The notes beneath the pieces were generated by a model, which saw nothing but the letters and a program-made list of their open reading frames with translations, was not told the DNA's origin and did no database searches. The position numbers and the translations under genes are program-made. Source: Desulfovibrio sp. (GTDB lineage: Bacteria > Desulfobacterota > Desulfovibrionia > Desulfovibrionales > Desulfovibrionaceae). From it: a DNA stretch of 64,000 bases. The stretch is taken from assembly GCA_031272715.1 (NCBI GenBank), contig JAISTH010000028.1:1-64000 (forward strand). The letters run 5' to 3'. This document shows, piece after piece, positions 8,767 through 18,984 of the stretch (positions within the stretch are counted from its first letter, which is position 1; each line of letters begins with the position of its first letter).

Positions 8767-11241
8767 ATGTCCCAGGAGCAGATGCACGACGGACACGGTC
8801 CGCAGAATGAGAACACGGGCACCCAGGAACCCACTTCGACGCCGGAGGACGTGAGCGCCACCGAAGCCGCCGCTGCGGCCGAAGCGACCGAGACGACGGA
8901 CGCGGCCCGAACCGCCGAAGCGACCGACACGGCCGGTGCAGCCGAAACGGCCGACGCCACCGCAACGGCCGAGGCGGCATTTGAAGCCGCAACGGCCGGG
9001 GCTGCAGGTGCTGCGGCCGGCTGGCGTGGAACCGGCGCAGGCGCCGATGCGCACTGGGGTGACGTGCCGGACGGTGCCAAAAAGCACGATATGCCCCCCG
9101 AGACGAAGCCTCACGGACTTGCGGAGAAGGCGCTGGAGTGGACAGGGCTCCTCGCGCCCCTGGTCTTCGCCCTGATCGTGGCGGCCCACGTCTGGCACGG
9201 CATGGTGGCCGCCCCTGGACTCTGTCCCAGCGAGGCCCGATCCCTGTCCGTCGTCGGAGCGGCCATACAGAACGGGGCATGGCTCGCCCCATCGGCGTCC
9301 GGCGCGGCGATGCTCCCGGTGTACGTCTGGTACGTGGCGGGTTGCGAAAAACTCCTCGAACTCCTCGGAATGCCCGGACTCCAGGCGGCAGCGGCCCTCG
9401 GAACCGGCATCGCGGCCCTTATCGCGCTTCTCAGCATCTATCTGCTCACACGATGGGCGGGACGAACCCGTGGCGAAGCGGCCGCGGCAGGCCTCGTCGC
9501 CGGATGCGCCCCCATCTTCATGGCCTTCATGCACCATGCGGGGCCCCAATCCCTCGGCGTGGCGCTGGTCCTCGGCGCACTGGGGTGTTTCTGTCGGGGA
9601 TTCCAGTCGCCACACTTCTCCTTCCTGTTCGTGGTCAAGGGCTTCATCCTGTCCGCCCTCGCCGGACTCACCCAGGGCCTCGCGTTCCTGCTGGTGGCTC
9701 CCCTCGCCGCCTTCATCCACCTGTTCTGGCAGGGAAGGCCGGGCAGGCTTCAGAAGGCCGACGCCCTCGGCGGCTTCACCCTGATGCTGGTGATCGTCGC
9801 CGGCTGGCTCGCCGCGGTGACGATGTTCTCGGGTTCCCAGGAGTACGCGGCATTTCTGTCGGGACTCGTCCCCCACAACCCGATGAACGCGCCGGACTAC
9901 GGACTCCTTCCCCTGCTGCTGGCGGCCCTGGGCCTCGGCCCGTGGCTGCTGGTGATCCTGTGCGTCAACTGGGGCAGGGTGGCGGTCCACGCCTTCAGCG
10001 ACCTCAGACGGTCCCGTCAGGTCGAGGATGGCACGGCCCTCTGCTGGATCGCCTTCGTCCTCGGATGCGCCCTCGCCGTCACGTTCCCGGATCCGCCCGC
10101 CATGGCGCTGCTGTGCGGCTGCCTCGCCTGTCCGCTGATCGGCAAGGCCTTGCTGGGGCTTTCCGGAACCGGCAGCAGGCTGTTCCACGGCATGATGGTC
10201 ATCATCCTCGCGCTGGCGGGACTTGTCGCCATCGCCGCGGGATTCGGCATGAGCCGCGACCTGCTCGCCCAGGCAATCGGCGGCGGGACGCCCGGGCAGT
10301 GGCTGGCCGCCGCAGGGCAGTTCAAATGGATCGCGGCCATGGGCGGAGCCCTTCTGGTGGCCGCCGCGGTGCTGGCGAAGTTCGTGGATCTTCGACGGCC
10401 GGCGGCGGGCCTCATCGCCTGCGCCGTCCTGAGCCTGCTGCTGGCGCAGCCGGCGATGCTCCTCCTCGGCCCCGAATTGGCGACGATCGAGGCGCCGAGC
10501 ACGCCCGCGACGCAAAAAGCCGCTCCCGCACCTGCCGAGCCCGCCGCGGTCCCCGAGAAGGCGCCCGATGCGGCCAAGCAGGCGGCTCCTGATGCCGGCG
10601 CCGCCGACAAGAAGGATGCGGGCGCAAGTCCCAAGGGCGAAAAGGCTCCGGGAGCGGACGCCCCCGCCGCCACGCCTCCGGCCGAGAAGGCCCCGGCAGA
10701 CGGCGCGCCCGCCAAAGCCGCGCCTGAAGCGGCAACACCCGCCAAAGCCGCGCCTGAAGGGACGGCGCCCGCCAAAGCCGCACCCGAAGGGGCCGCTTCC
10801 GAAAAGCCTGCCCCCGAGAAGGCCGCGCCTGAAAAAGCCGCGCCCGAGGCGGCCGCACCCGCATCGGACGCTCCAAAGGCCCCCGCCGGGGACGCCAAGA
10901 GCCCTTCATCCGAAGTGAAGGCCCCGGAGGGCGACGCGCCTCCCAAAGCCGTCCCGGAAGGGGTCGCGCCCGACTGGGAGAAAGGGAACGCCAAGGAACC
11001 CAAGGCGGAACGACAGGGCGCCGACACCCCCGCATCGGCCGGCACCGTCGGCAATCCCCCCACGCACACGGGCGACGGGGGACGATCGGCGGATTCGGTG
11101 AGGCCCGGCAACGCATCGACACAGGAGGCGGGATCCGGGAAAGACGCCCCGACAACCGCCCCTCGGCAATCCCCTCCGGAGAGCGCCGCTCCGTCCGATG
11201 CCCCGCCCCACGTCTCGGAGGCCCCGCCCGCGCAAATATAA
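8767..11241 (+). CDS. Multi-TM membrane protein, ArnT/PMT-like glycosyltransferase fold, with Ala/Pro/Lys-rich low-complexity tail
   Basis: N-terminal TM, multiple TM segments, KAAPEGTAPAKAAPEG-type tail. Confidence 0.55.
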   Translation: MSQEQMHDGHGPQNENTGTQEPTSTPEDVSATEAAAAAEATETTDAARTAEATDTAGAAETADATATAEAAFEAATAGAAGAAAGWRGTGAGADAHWGDVPDGAKKHDMPPETKPHGLAEKALEWTGLLAPLVFALIVAAHVWHGMVAAPGLCPSEARSLSVVGAAIQNGAWLAPSASGAAMLPVYVWYVAGCEKLLELLGMPGLQAAAALGTGIAALIALLSIYLLTRWAGRTRGEAAAAGLVAGCAPIFMAFMHHAGPQSLGVALVLGALGCFCRGFQSPHFSFLFVVKGFILSALAGLTQGLAFLLVAPLAAFIHLFWQGRPGRLQKADALGGFTLMLVIVAGWLAAVTMFSGSQEYAAFLSGLVPHNPMNAPDYGLLPLLLAALGLGPWLLVILCVNWGRVAVHAFSDLRRSRQVEDGTALCWIAFVLGCALAVTFPDPPAMALLCGCLACPLIGKALLGLSGTGSRLFHGMMVIILALAGLVAIAAGFGMSRDLLAQAIGGGTPGQWLAAAGQFKWIAAMGGALLVAAAVLAKFVDLRRPAAGLIACAVLSLLLAQPAMLLLGPELATIEAPSTPATQKAAPAPAEPAAVPEKAPDAAKQAAPDAGAADKKDAGASPKGEKAPGADAPAATPPAEKAPADGAPAKAAPEAATPAKAAPEGTAPAKAAPEGAASEKPAPEKAAPEKAAPEAAAPASDAPKAPAGDAKSPSSEVKAPEGDAPPKAVPEGVAPDWEKGNAKEPKAERQGADTPASAGTVGNPPTHTGDGGRSADSVRPGNASTQEAGSGKDAPTTAPRQSPPESAAPSDAPPHVSEAPPAQI

Positions 11242-11330
11242 GTCATGAGCCATGGCCCCGACGCCCGGGGGATGCCGGGAGACCACCGGATTTCCCCCAA
11301 TCCCCGGGGCTTTGGCGCAGGATAAAAGTT

Positions 11331-11375
11331 TTCCCGCAGGAGGCGCGGCCCGGAAAGCCGCGCCACCTGCGGGAA
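11331..11375 (+). promoter_or_regulatory. Long hairpin in the cstA leader / intergenic region
   Basis: ttcccgcaggaggcgcggc / gccgcgccacctgcgggaa, one mismatch. Confidence 0.6.
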
Positions 11376-11465
11376 CCGGACAGCCGAAATCGCGTTCCCG
11401 GCCTCCTTGGGACGTTTTCGGTGCACGAAACAAGTTGACGTTTTTTTTCCAAGCGCGTACACCCT

Positions 11466-11504
11466 CGAAAAAGTCTTGAAACCCTGCGGGGAGAGACTTT
11501 TTCG
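11466..11504 (+). terminator. Terminator-like hairpin upstream of cstA (possible attenuator)
   Basis: cgaaaaagtct ... agactttttcg with internal ccctgcgggg. Confidence 0.55.
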
Positions 11505-11658
11505 GACGTGCGTCCGGCTTGGGCGTTTTGCGCAAGCGTCCCGGGTCCCAGGTCGGGTCCCGGGGGAGGCATCGACTCCGGCGTCGAGACACCGGAGGCA
11601 ATGCGGGGGGCATCCGGCCTCGGACGACTTCCTGCCAATTTCCACATGGAGGGTGAAC

Positions 11659-13122
11659 ATGCCAAATTCCATGTATTTCGTGATTTCCGTGGTGGCATTG
11701 ATTCTCGGCTATGTGCTCTACGGGACCTTCGTGCAGAAGGTGTTCGGCGCCGACGACAAACGGCCGACTCCCGCGAAAACCATGGCCGACGGCGTGGACT
11801 TCGTCGAGATGCCCTCATGGAGGATATGGCTGATCCAGCTCCTGAACATCGCAGGGGTCGGCCCGGTGTTCGGTCCCATCCTGGGCGCCCTGTGGGGACC
11901 GGCGGCGCTGCTCTGGATCGTCATCGGAACCATCTTCGCCGGAGCCGTGCACGACTACTTCGCCGGCATGCTCTCCATCCGCTACCAGGGCGCCAACGTC
12001 CCCGACATCGTCGGCTACAATCTGGGCAACATCGCCAAGCAGTTCATGCGCCTCTTCTCCGTGGTGCTGCTGGTCCTGGTGGGCGTGGTCTTCGTGGGAG
12101 CCCCGGCGGGCCTGCTGTCCAGCCTCTTCCCGGCCGACGTGAAGGCTTCCGGAGCGATCTACTCCACCAAGACCTTCTGGGTGTGGATCATCTTCGCCTA
12201 CTACTTCGTGGCGACCATCATGCCCATCGACAAGATCATCGGCCGCATCTATCCGCTGTTCGGCGCCGTGCTCATCTTCATGGCCGTCGGCGTCTCGGTC
12301 ATGCTCTTCCTCAACCCCGACATCTCCTTCTACAACTCGGCCGAGATGGTGAACCAGCATCCCAAGCAGCTGCCCCTGTACCCCTTGGTGTTCATCACCA
12401 TCGCCTGCGGGGCCATCTCGGGCTTCCACTCCACCCAGTCCCCCCTCATGGCCCGCTGCGTCGCCAGGGAGAGCCTCGGCAAGCCCATCTTCTACGGCAG
12501 CATGATCTCCGAAGGCTTCATCGGCCTCGTGTGGGCGACGGTGGGCATGAGCTTCTACCACGGTTCCCCGGATCTCGCGGCGGCACTGGCCGGCGGCGGA
12601 CCCGGCAAGATCGTCACCGACTCCTCCATCGCGTTGCTTGGCACCGTCGGCGGCATCCTGGCCATCCTCGGCGTGGTGGTGCTGCCCATCACCTCCGGCG
12701 ACACGGCGTTCCGCGCCGCCCGCCTCACCATCGCCGAAGTCGCCAAGTACAGCCAGCGGCCAGTCCCCAACCGGCTCTACATCGCCGTGCCGGTGTTCAT
12801 CATCGGCATCTTCCTCAACAACATCTCCTTCGACGTCATCTGGCGGTACTTCGGCTGGGCCAACCAGACGCTGGCGATGATCGTGCTCTGGGCCGGCGCC
12901 GCGTACCTCTACCGCAGAGACAAGTTCCACTGGATCTGTTCGATCCCGGCGACCTTCATGACCGCCGTGACGATCTCCTACATCTGCTACGAACCCAAGA
13001 TGGGCTTCAACATCCCCATCGACTACTCGAACATCATCGGCGTTGCCATCGCCATCGTGGCCTTCGTGGCCTTCATGATCGGAGGGCGGCGCTGCGGCGT
13101 CGGCGAACCCGAGAACGCATGA
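11659..13122 (+). CDS. cstA: Carbon starvation protein CstA (peptide/pyruvate transporter family)
   Basis: Internal ATG of ORF 11407..13122; MPNSMYFVISVVALILGYVLYG, AGAVHDYFAGMLSIRYQGANVPD, SGFHSTQSPLMARC. Confidence 0.92.
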   Translation: MPNSMYFVISVVALILGYVLYGTFVQKVFGADDKRPTPAKTMADGVDFVEMPSWRIWLIQLLNIAGVGPVFGPILGALWGPAALLWIVIGTIFAGAVHDYFAGMLSIRYQGANVPDIVGYNLGNIAKQFMRLFSVVLLVLVGVVFVGAPAGLLSSLFPADVKASGAIYSTKTFWVWIIFAYYFVATIMPIDKIIGRIYPLFGAVLIFMAVGVSVMLFLNPDISFYNSAEMVNQHPKQLPLYPLVFITIACGAISGFHSTQSPLMARCVARESLGKPIFYGSMISEGFIGLVWATVGMSFYHGSPDLAAALAGGGPGKIVTDSSIALLGTVGGILAILGVVVLPITSGDTAFRAARLTIAEVAKYSQRPVPNRLYIAVPVFIIGIFLNNISFDVIWRYFGWANQTLAMIVLWAGAAYLYRRDKFHWICSIPATFMTAVTISYICYEPKMGFNIPIDYSNIIGVAIAIVAFVAFMIGGRRCGVGEPENA

Positions 13123-13172
13123 CGATGGGCCACAGGCCTGCATTGCGGTCCTGACGACCGCTGACAACGAAA

Positions 13173-13209
13173 ACGGAAAAGGCAGGGCGCGAGGCCCTGC
13201 CTTTTCCGT
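13173..13209 (+). terminator. Strong hairpin terminator after cstA
   Basis: acggaaaaggcaggg / ccctgccttttccgt perfect 15-bp stem. Confidence 0.8.
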
Positions 13210-13277
13210 CCCGGGCCCCCGCATCCCCCGGACGGGAAGGCACCAGGGACGATACCGGGGGAAGGGAGGAGCGCAGG

Positions 13278-14072
13278 ATGGGCTACAAGACGCCGAACAT
13301 CCTCACGGTGGCAGGTTCCGACTCCGGCGGCGGCGCCGGGATACAGGCCGACCTCAAGACGATCATGGCCCTCGGAGGCTACGGCATGAGCGTGGTGACG
13401 GCCCTGACGGCCCAGAACGGCATGGGCGTGACCGGCATCTTCACCCCGGACCCCGACTTCGTGGCCCTGCAGCTCACGACGGTCCTCGAGGGCTTCCCCG
13501 TGTCCGCGGCCAAGACCGGCATGCTCTTCTCCGCCGCCATCATCCGCGCCATCGCCCCCATCCTGAAGACCAGGAAATTCCCCCTGGTGGTGGATCCGGT
13601 GTGCGTCAGCACCAGCGGCAGCAAACTCCTCGAGGACGACGCCATCGAGGCCCTGGCGACGGAGCTCCTGCCTGATTGCGACCTGCTCACCCCGAACCGT
13701 CCCGAGGCGGAGCGCCTCACGGGCATGACCGTCGCCTCCCTGGAAGACGCCGTCGCGGCGGGGGAGAAGCTGATCGAGATGGGGGCCAAGGCCGTCCTGG
13801 TGAAGGGAGGGCACGCCGGCGGGGGCATCATGGCGACGGACGTCCTCTGCGAGAAGGGGGAGTCCCCGAAGAACCTCTCCCAGGCATGGATCGACACGAA
13901 GAACACCCACGGCACGGGATGCACGCTCTCCGCGGCCATCGCCACGGGTCTGGGGAACGGGCTTCCGGTGCGGGCCGCCGTGGCCCGGGCGCAGGAGTAC
14001 GTCAACCTCGCCCTGCGCAAGAGCTACTCCCCGGGGAAGGGACACGGTCCGGTCAACCACGCGGCGAAGTGA
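13278..14072 (+). CDS. thiD: Hydroxymethylpyrimidine/phosphomethylpyrimidine kinase
   Basis: TVAGSDSGGGAGIQADLKT, KGGHAGG, NTHGTGCTLSAAIATGL. Confidence 0.94.
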   Translation: MGYKTPNILTVAGSDSGGGAGIQADLKTIMALGGYGMSVVTALTAQNGMGVTGIFTPDPDFVALQLTTVLEGFPVSAAKTGMLFSAAIIRAIAPILKTRKFPLVVDPVCVSTSGSKLLEDDAIEALATELLPDCDLLTPNRPEAERLTGMTVASLEDAVAAGEKLIEMGAKAVLVKGGHAGGGIMATDVLCEKGESPKNLSQAWIDTKNTHGTGCTLSAAIATGLGNGLPVRAAVARAQEYVNLALRKSYSPGKGHGPVNHAAK

Positions 14073-14190
14073 CGGCGCAGTCCCTTGCGGCGAGAAAGAC
14101 GGGTCCCCGGTACGGAGACTCTGGGTAGCTGTGCGCCTGAAATCCGCTTGAGTGGCGGGGCGCAGGGTGTTTTGCAACGATCGGCAAGAA

Positions 14191-14222
14191 TTCTTCCCGA
14201 TTCGTTATCGAATCGGGAAGAA
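14191..14222. repeat. Perfect 14-bp inverted repeat with TTAT loop
   Basis: ttcttcccgattcg-ttat-cgaatcgggaagaa. Confidence 0.9.
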
Positions 14223-14539
14223 AAATAGCCGGATCACCGAAAGCCATGCCGCTCTAGGCCGTGGAGGGCGTCCTGCCCAGTCCTGGAGGGATCGCCACCC
14301 CTTCCGGCGAGGCCTCCCGTCGTCACCTCGAAGGCCCCATGTCGCCATCGTCCCGTCGCCGAGGGCCCGGGCAGAGGCCGTCCGACGGCTGCGTCCGCTC
14401 CGGGCGGCGCCTCCTGCTTCCAGAAGACAGGTGGATATCGGAAAGATTTTTTACCGATAATGGCTTGAATCGGCTGCGGTTTTTGTCAATAGCCTGAGAT
14501 TGGCCTAGATCAAAGGTTTCCGGGGCATGTGGTTTGGTC

Positions 14540-15560
14540 GAAGTGCGGTTTTTGGGCAAGTTTTGCAGGGTCGGTATGAAATCATCCCGATATGCGAATA
14601 ATCGGTTATAAATTTTACCGATCATCGGAGAGCCGTGCTGGACGGGGATTTCAGGGGGGGCTGCAGGCAATCAGGAACCAGCAAGGTCCATTGGAGTATC
14701 CGACCGGGGAGAGACGGCTCTTTTCCCTTGTGATGGTTGGGCGGCCGCCGAGGGTGCAGACGGAGGCCGATTCTGGCGTCCATGGCCAGCTTGGGACAGC
14801 TTCGCGCCGACAAGACGGGCTGCCCAAATCGGGAGGATAACCTGCCGATGCTGACAAAAATCGGTCACCAATCCCGCCGATATGCTTTAACATGCGCAAC
14901 TCAACGCCTCCGGGGGCGTCCACAACGCCCGGATAGCAACTATGAAGTGGTTTTTGCAGGGGTGGTAAGGGCTATTGACGATTGCAGGCTGATGTGGTAA
15001 ATAAGATTACCGATCCGAGGACGACAGCGCCAGATCAGGGCCCAGGCCGCTCCGCAGGGCAGAGGGCAGCATGCCGTGTTGCAAAGTCGCAGCGGCGAGG
15101 CGGTGTTGCGCCTTGGAGGAAGGTGTGCCTCCCGGGCCGCAAGCGGAGGGCCGAACCGGTGCCGTAGTAGGCTTGGGGAGTGCGTCATGCTTCAATGGCG
15201 GCAGAGGGCGTCAGCAGGGCTTCCTGCCGAGCCCTACGATGACAGGACACCGTCCTGCCGGTATGCCGAAGAGTGCGCGGTTCAAGGGCCTGCAGGCGTT
15301 TGCAATGTCGCTGAGGGTGGAACCGAGGCTGGTTTTGCGGAAAAAGCACGATCCCCATCAGACCGGTCATGTAGCGGCAGCAAAAGGTGCCGATCTGCGG
15401 GAGACCGGGCCGAATCGGGATTCCTGGCCGATCCGCAGGCAAGGGACAGCATGCCGTGCTGCAAAGTCGCCGTGGTGAAGCGGGTCTCACGCCTTGTGGC
15501 GGCGGAGCGGCAGCCGAGGATGCATACTACCGGCATCAAGAACAGAGATCGTAACCCACG
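14540..15560. repeat. Diverged tandem repeat, about 380-400 bp period, two clear units plus a weaker third
   Basis: gcagcatgccgtgYtgcaaagtcgc... at ~15068 and ~15449 with collinear flanks; related gaagtg.gttttt...ttaccgatc block at ~14541. Confidence 0.65.
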
Positions 15561-15771
15561 TCACATATGCGGTGTCCTAGAAGGGTTATTGACGAACGAC
15601 TAAAGATTTTGGAGTTTAATGTTCCACGGATTCTTACTTGTACTTGCACTCAATAATTTTTTCTTTTCAAATGGATGTCACTATCCATTAGAATATCTTT
15701 TATTTTTTAATATTTATTAAGAATACATACTCTAAACAATATCACATAAAATTATTTTACAGGAGGCTAAA

Positions 15772-17091
15772 ATGCAGATAAATGAATTGCAAGATTTACT
15801 CATCGACATGCAAAAAAATAATTTGCCGCTTGGCATTCCGAGGCAGATATCAATAAATGAAGCTCCGGGAATGGCAACGACAATAATCGGCGTTAGGAGA
15901 TGTGGCAAATCTACACTGTGCCGTCAGATCTCCCATAGACTTCTGGAAAATGAAGTTCCGCAGGAGAATATCGTTTTTTTAGACTTCTTTGATGACAGGC
16001 TGTGGGAACTACTTCCAGCAGGCAACATAGGATTACTCCCTGACGCATATTATAGTCTTTTTCCCATGAAGAGATATGCTGAATGCGTCTACTTCTTTTT
16101 TGATGAAATCCAGCTTGTGCAAAGATGGGAACCTTTTATAGACAGGTTGCAACGCACAGAAAATTGTAAAATATATCTAACGGGTTCATCTGCAAAACTT
16201 CTATCAACTGAAGTCTCAACTGAAATGCGTGGACGCTCACTATCATGGGAACTTTTTCCTATATCATTTAGAGAATTCCTGAGCTGGAAAGGCCTGCAGA
16301 CGACACTGCCAATGGCCGCAAAAGATAAAGCCCATGCAATGCATGCTTTTGATGAATATTGGAACGTAGGCGGGTTCCCACGAGTTCTGTCTTCTGATGC
16401 CTACATGCGAATCATGATACACCAACAATACTTTGAATCCATGATCCTGCGTGATATAGTGGAGCGGCATGACATTTCACACCCCAAGGCTCTTTCAAAC
16501 TTAATGCACCGACTCGTAGCGAGCATTGGATCGCTCTATTCTGTAAATAAGCTTACAGAGTATGTGAAAAGTATAGGGTATAACGTACCGAAAGCGTCTA
16601 TTTCAGATTATCTCGAGTGGATAGATGACGCTTTCGTGCTTTTCACTGTTCGCAAATACGATGAGTCATTCTCAAAATCAAATGTAAATTCTAAAAAAAT
16701 TTATTGCATAGACCATGCTCTTGCGAGGTCAATTTGTCCAAAAATTTCAAAAGATGATGGGCATTTGCTCGAGAATGTTGTTTTCATAGGGTTGCGTTCT
16801 ATGACGAAATCTGTGTATTATTACAGAACATCCAAACTTACAGAAGTAGATTTTTTTGTGCAGCGTAGGGATCTTTTCCCACTACTTGTTCAGGTATGCT
16901 ATACTATTGAGGATACTAAAACACGACGGCGTGAAGTAGATGCGCTTTCCCAAGCAATGAAAGAAGTTGGCGCACCACAAGGATATCTTGTCACATACAG
17001 TCATGAGGAGCGCATCGATACCTCTGCCGGTGTGATTGCAGTCATGCCTGCATGGCGATTCCTCCTGGAAATTGCTTCAATGTTGCCATAG
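15772..17091 (+). CDS. AAA family ATPase with DUF4143 domain
   Basis: GVRRCGKSTLCRQI Walker A, FFFDEIQLVQRWE Walker B, LTGSSAKLLSTEVSTEMRGRSLSWELFPISFREFL. Confidence 0.88.
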   Translation: MQINELQDLLIDMQKNNLPLGIPRQISINEAPGMATTIIGVRRCGKSTLCRQISHRLLENEVPQENIVFLDFFDDRLWELLPAGNIGLLPDAYYSLFPMKRYAECVYFFFDEIQLVQRWEPFIDRLQRTENCKIYLTGSSAKLLSTEVSTEMRGRSLSWELFPISFREFLSWKGLQTTLPMAAKDKAHAMHAFDEYWNVGGFPRVLSSDAYMRIMIHQQYFESMILRDIVERHDISHPKALSNLMHRLVASIGSLYSVNKLTEYVKSIGYNVPKASISDYLEWIDDAFVLFTVRKYDESFSKSNVNSKKIYCIDHALARSICPKISKDDGHLLENVVFIGLRSMTKSVYYYRTSKLTEVDFFVQRRDLFPLLVQVCYTIEDTKTRRREVDALSQAMKEVGAPQGYLVTYSHEERIDTSAGVIAVMPAWRFLLEIASMLP

Positions 17092-17104
17092 ACGCAGGCA
17101 GAAC

Positions 17105-17535
17105 GAGCGGAAAGCCTTGACCAGCATGGGTATTTCGGATCCGACATGCTATGCTTACCAGTTTGGCGTAAAACTGGTGTAGTCTCCATCCCGGATGCCA
17201 GAGAGCCTTGATAGCCGCGAGGATCCTGTCCAACACCACGTACAGCACATCCGTCCGGCATGATGCCGATGGGCGAAAGTCAACGGAGCGTATGGCGATT
17301 TCGGATCTGGGGTGGCGGCGCAGCCGGCTTGCCGCAAGACTGGTCCGCCCTCCGCGCCGGAGGGCAGAAACCATTGCAGGACGCGAGGATCCCCGGCAGT
17401 GCCGACGATCCCGTCCATCGCTGGGCAGACGTGCGGAAATCCTTGGCGCGTGCGGCGATTCTTGATCTGGCAGCGGCGACGCGACCGGTTTGCCGGGATT
17501 CTGGTCGCGCCTCTGCTCCGGTCGCCCGGAAGGCT
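17105..17535. repeat. Diverged tandem repeat, about 165 bp period, ~3 units
   Basis: cggaaa.ccttg...gat(c/t)tgg...ttgccg...ctggtc blocks starting near 17109, 17273 and 17435. Confidence 0.6.
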
Positions 17536-17781
17536 TGACGGCAACAGGCGCCTGAACAACGAGGCGAGGCAGGTCCCATCGCCTCCATGTCGGGCTTCGG
17601 CTTCGCCGATTTTGCCTCGACCTGTCCGCCGGAGAGCGTCGGGGACTCTTGCTGTTGCTGCAGATGAAGGCGATGGAGATGGCCACGCCAAGAGCTGCGG
17701 CCCGAGTTGCCGGCCGTCCCCGCCCCTCGCGCAGGAGGCGCTCCTGCCACGAACTGGCATCCTTTTTGGTGTAGGCGGGGG

Positions 17782-17810
17782 TTGACGTGGGGCGGCGACG
17801 AGGCTATCCT
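17782..17810 (+). promoter_or_regulatory. Sigma70-type promoter upstream of the HTH-PIN operon
   Basis: TTGACG - 17 bp - TATCCT, about 75 bp upstream of the ATG. Confidence 0.6.
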
Positions 17811-17884
17811 CCCGCATGCTCGTCGGTCTATGGCCGCAACCGCCCACACCGGACGGGCACCACGATTCCCTCGGGAGATCCGCC

Positions 17885-18523
17885 ATGTCACAAGTCGCAC
17901 AAGACATCCCCAAGGTCACGCCCTCCCCTCCAGTCCAGGTTCCCCCACGCCGCAAGAAGGCAACGAAGCACGGTGTCCCTTCTGGGACGGCCACAGCCTT
18001 GTCTCGTGAGGTGCCGAAGGAGGCACCCGCCTGCCAAGTCGAGAGAGGGAAGGGGGAAGGGTCCCTGCTGACCGCCAGCAAGACGGCCGACCTCCTCGAA
18101 CTGACGGCCGAGCAGGTCGATCGTCTGCTGGATGAGGGACGGATCCCGTTCAGCATGGTTGATGGCCATCGCATGGTTGAGTTCAATGATATGGTTAAGT
18201 TTAGGTTCGCAAGAGCCCGGGAGAGGGATGCCGCAACGGACGAGGCCTTCAGGAACGGTGCGGTGACCGTCGAGCAGGCAGCGAGAATACTGGGTACGAC
18301 TGTTGAGATTCTTCTCCGAAGGATCGAAATGGGCGATGTTCCAGTGCATGAGGACATCGATGGGAAGCGTGTGCTCCACTCCGAGGAAGTTCTGGCATTC
18401 AAGGAGACGCTGAAAAGAGAGGGCCGTGCCGCCATGGCTGAGATCATCCGCATGACCGGGGAGACTGGCGCCTACGAACTCCAGACGCCAGAACTCCTGA
18501 AGGAATACTTCGAGTCGCTCTGA
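17885..18523 (+). CDS. Excisionase/HTH-domain antitoxin-like protein
   Basis: Internal ATG of ORF 17816..18523; LTASKTADLLELTAEQVDRLLDEGRIPFSMVDGHRMVEF excisionase-like HTH; TGATG overlap with the PIN gene. Confidence 0.7.
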   Translation: MSQVAQDIPKVTPSPPVQVPPRRKKATKHGVPSGTATALSREVPKEAPACQVERGKGEGSLLTASKTADLLELTAEQVDRLLDEGRIPFSMVDGHRMVEFNDMVKFRFARARERDAATDEAFRNGAVTVEQAARILGTTVEILLRRIEMGDVPVHEDIDGKRVLHSEEVLAFKETLKREGRAAMAEIIRMTGETGAYELQTPELLKEYFESL

Positions 18524-18984
18524 TGTCCATCCTGAAATTATCCTCCTTTACATCACCCCCCAAGGCTGTCCTTGACACGAACACACTGTTTCAGCTGGCG
18601 CTTCGAGACATTCTGCTGGATCTTGCATTTATGAAATTCTTTACGCCCTATTGGAGTCAGGGCATCTTCGACGAGTTGGTGAACACTCTCAGCAGGTGGC
18701 GGAAATCGAAACGAAGGGGTGTCTACCAAATAATTAGCCACGATGAGGCAGTTGCACTATGTGAGGATCTGGACAGGCGTTTTCCAGTCGCTATGGTATA
18801 TGGTTACGAGCCATACATCCAACAGACGCACAACGAGATGGATGATCGACATGTCGTTGCAGTGGCTATCAAATGCGAAGCCCCGATTATCGTAACCACG
18901 AATATCAAAGATTTTGTGGGTATCCCTGAGGATATCACGGTGATGTTGCCCGATGACTTCCTCTGCGCCCTGTTTCGACTGTAA
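18523..18984 (+). CDS. PIN-domain toxin-like protein
   Basis: AVLDTNTLFQLALRD, NEMDDRHVVAVAIKCEAPIIVTTNIKDF PIN acidic motifs; overlaps the HTH gene. Confidence 0.82.
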   Translation: MSILKLSSFTSPPKAVLDTNTLFQLALRDILLDLAFMKFFTPYWSQGIFDELVNTLSRWRKSKRRGVYQIISHDEAVALCEDLDRRFPVAMVYGYEPYIQQTHNEMDDRHVVAVAIKCEAPIIVTTNIKDFVGIPEDITVMLPDDFLCALFRL

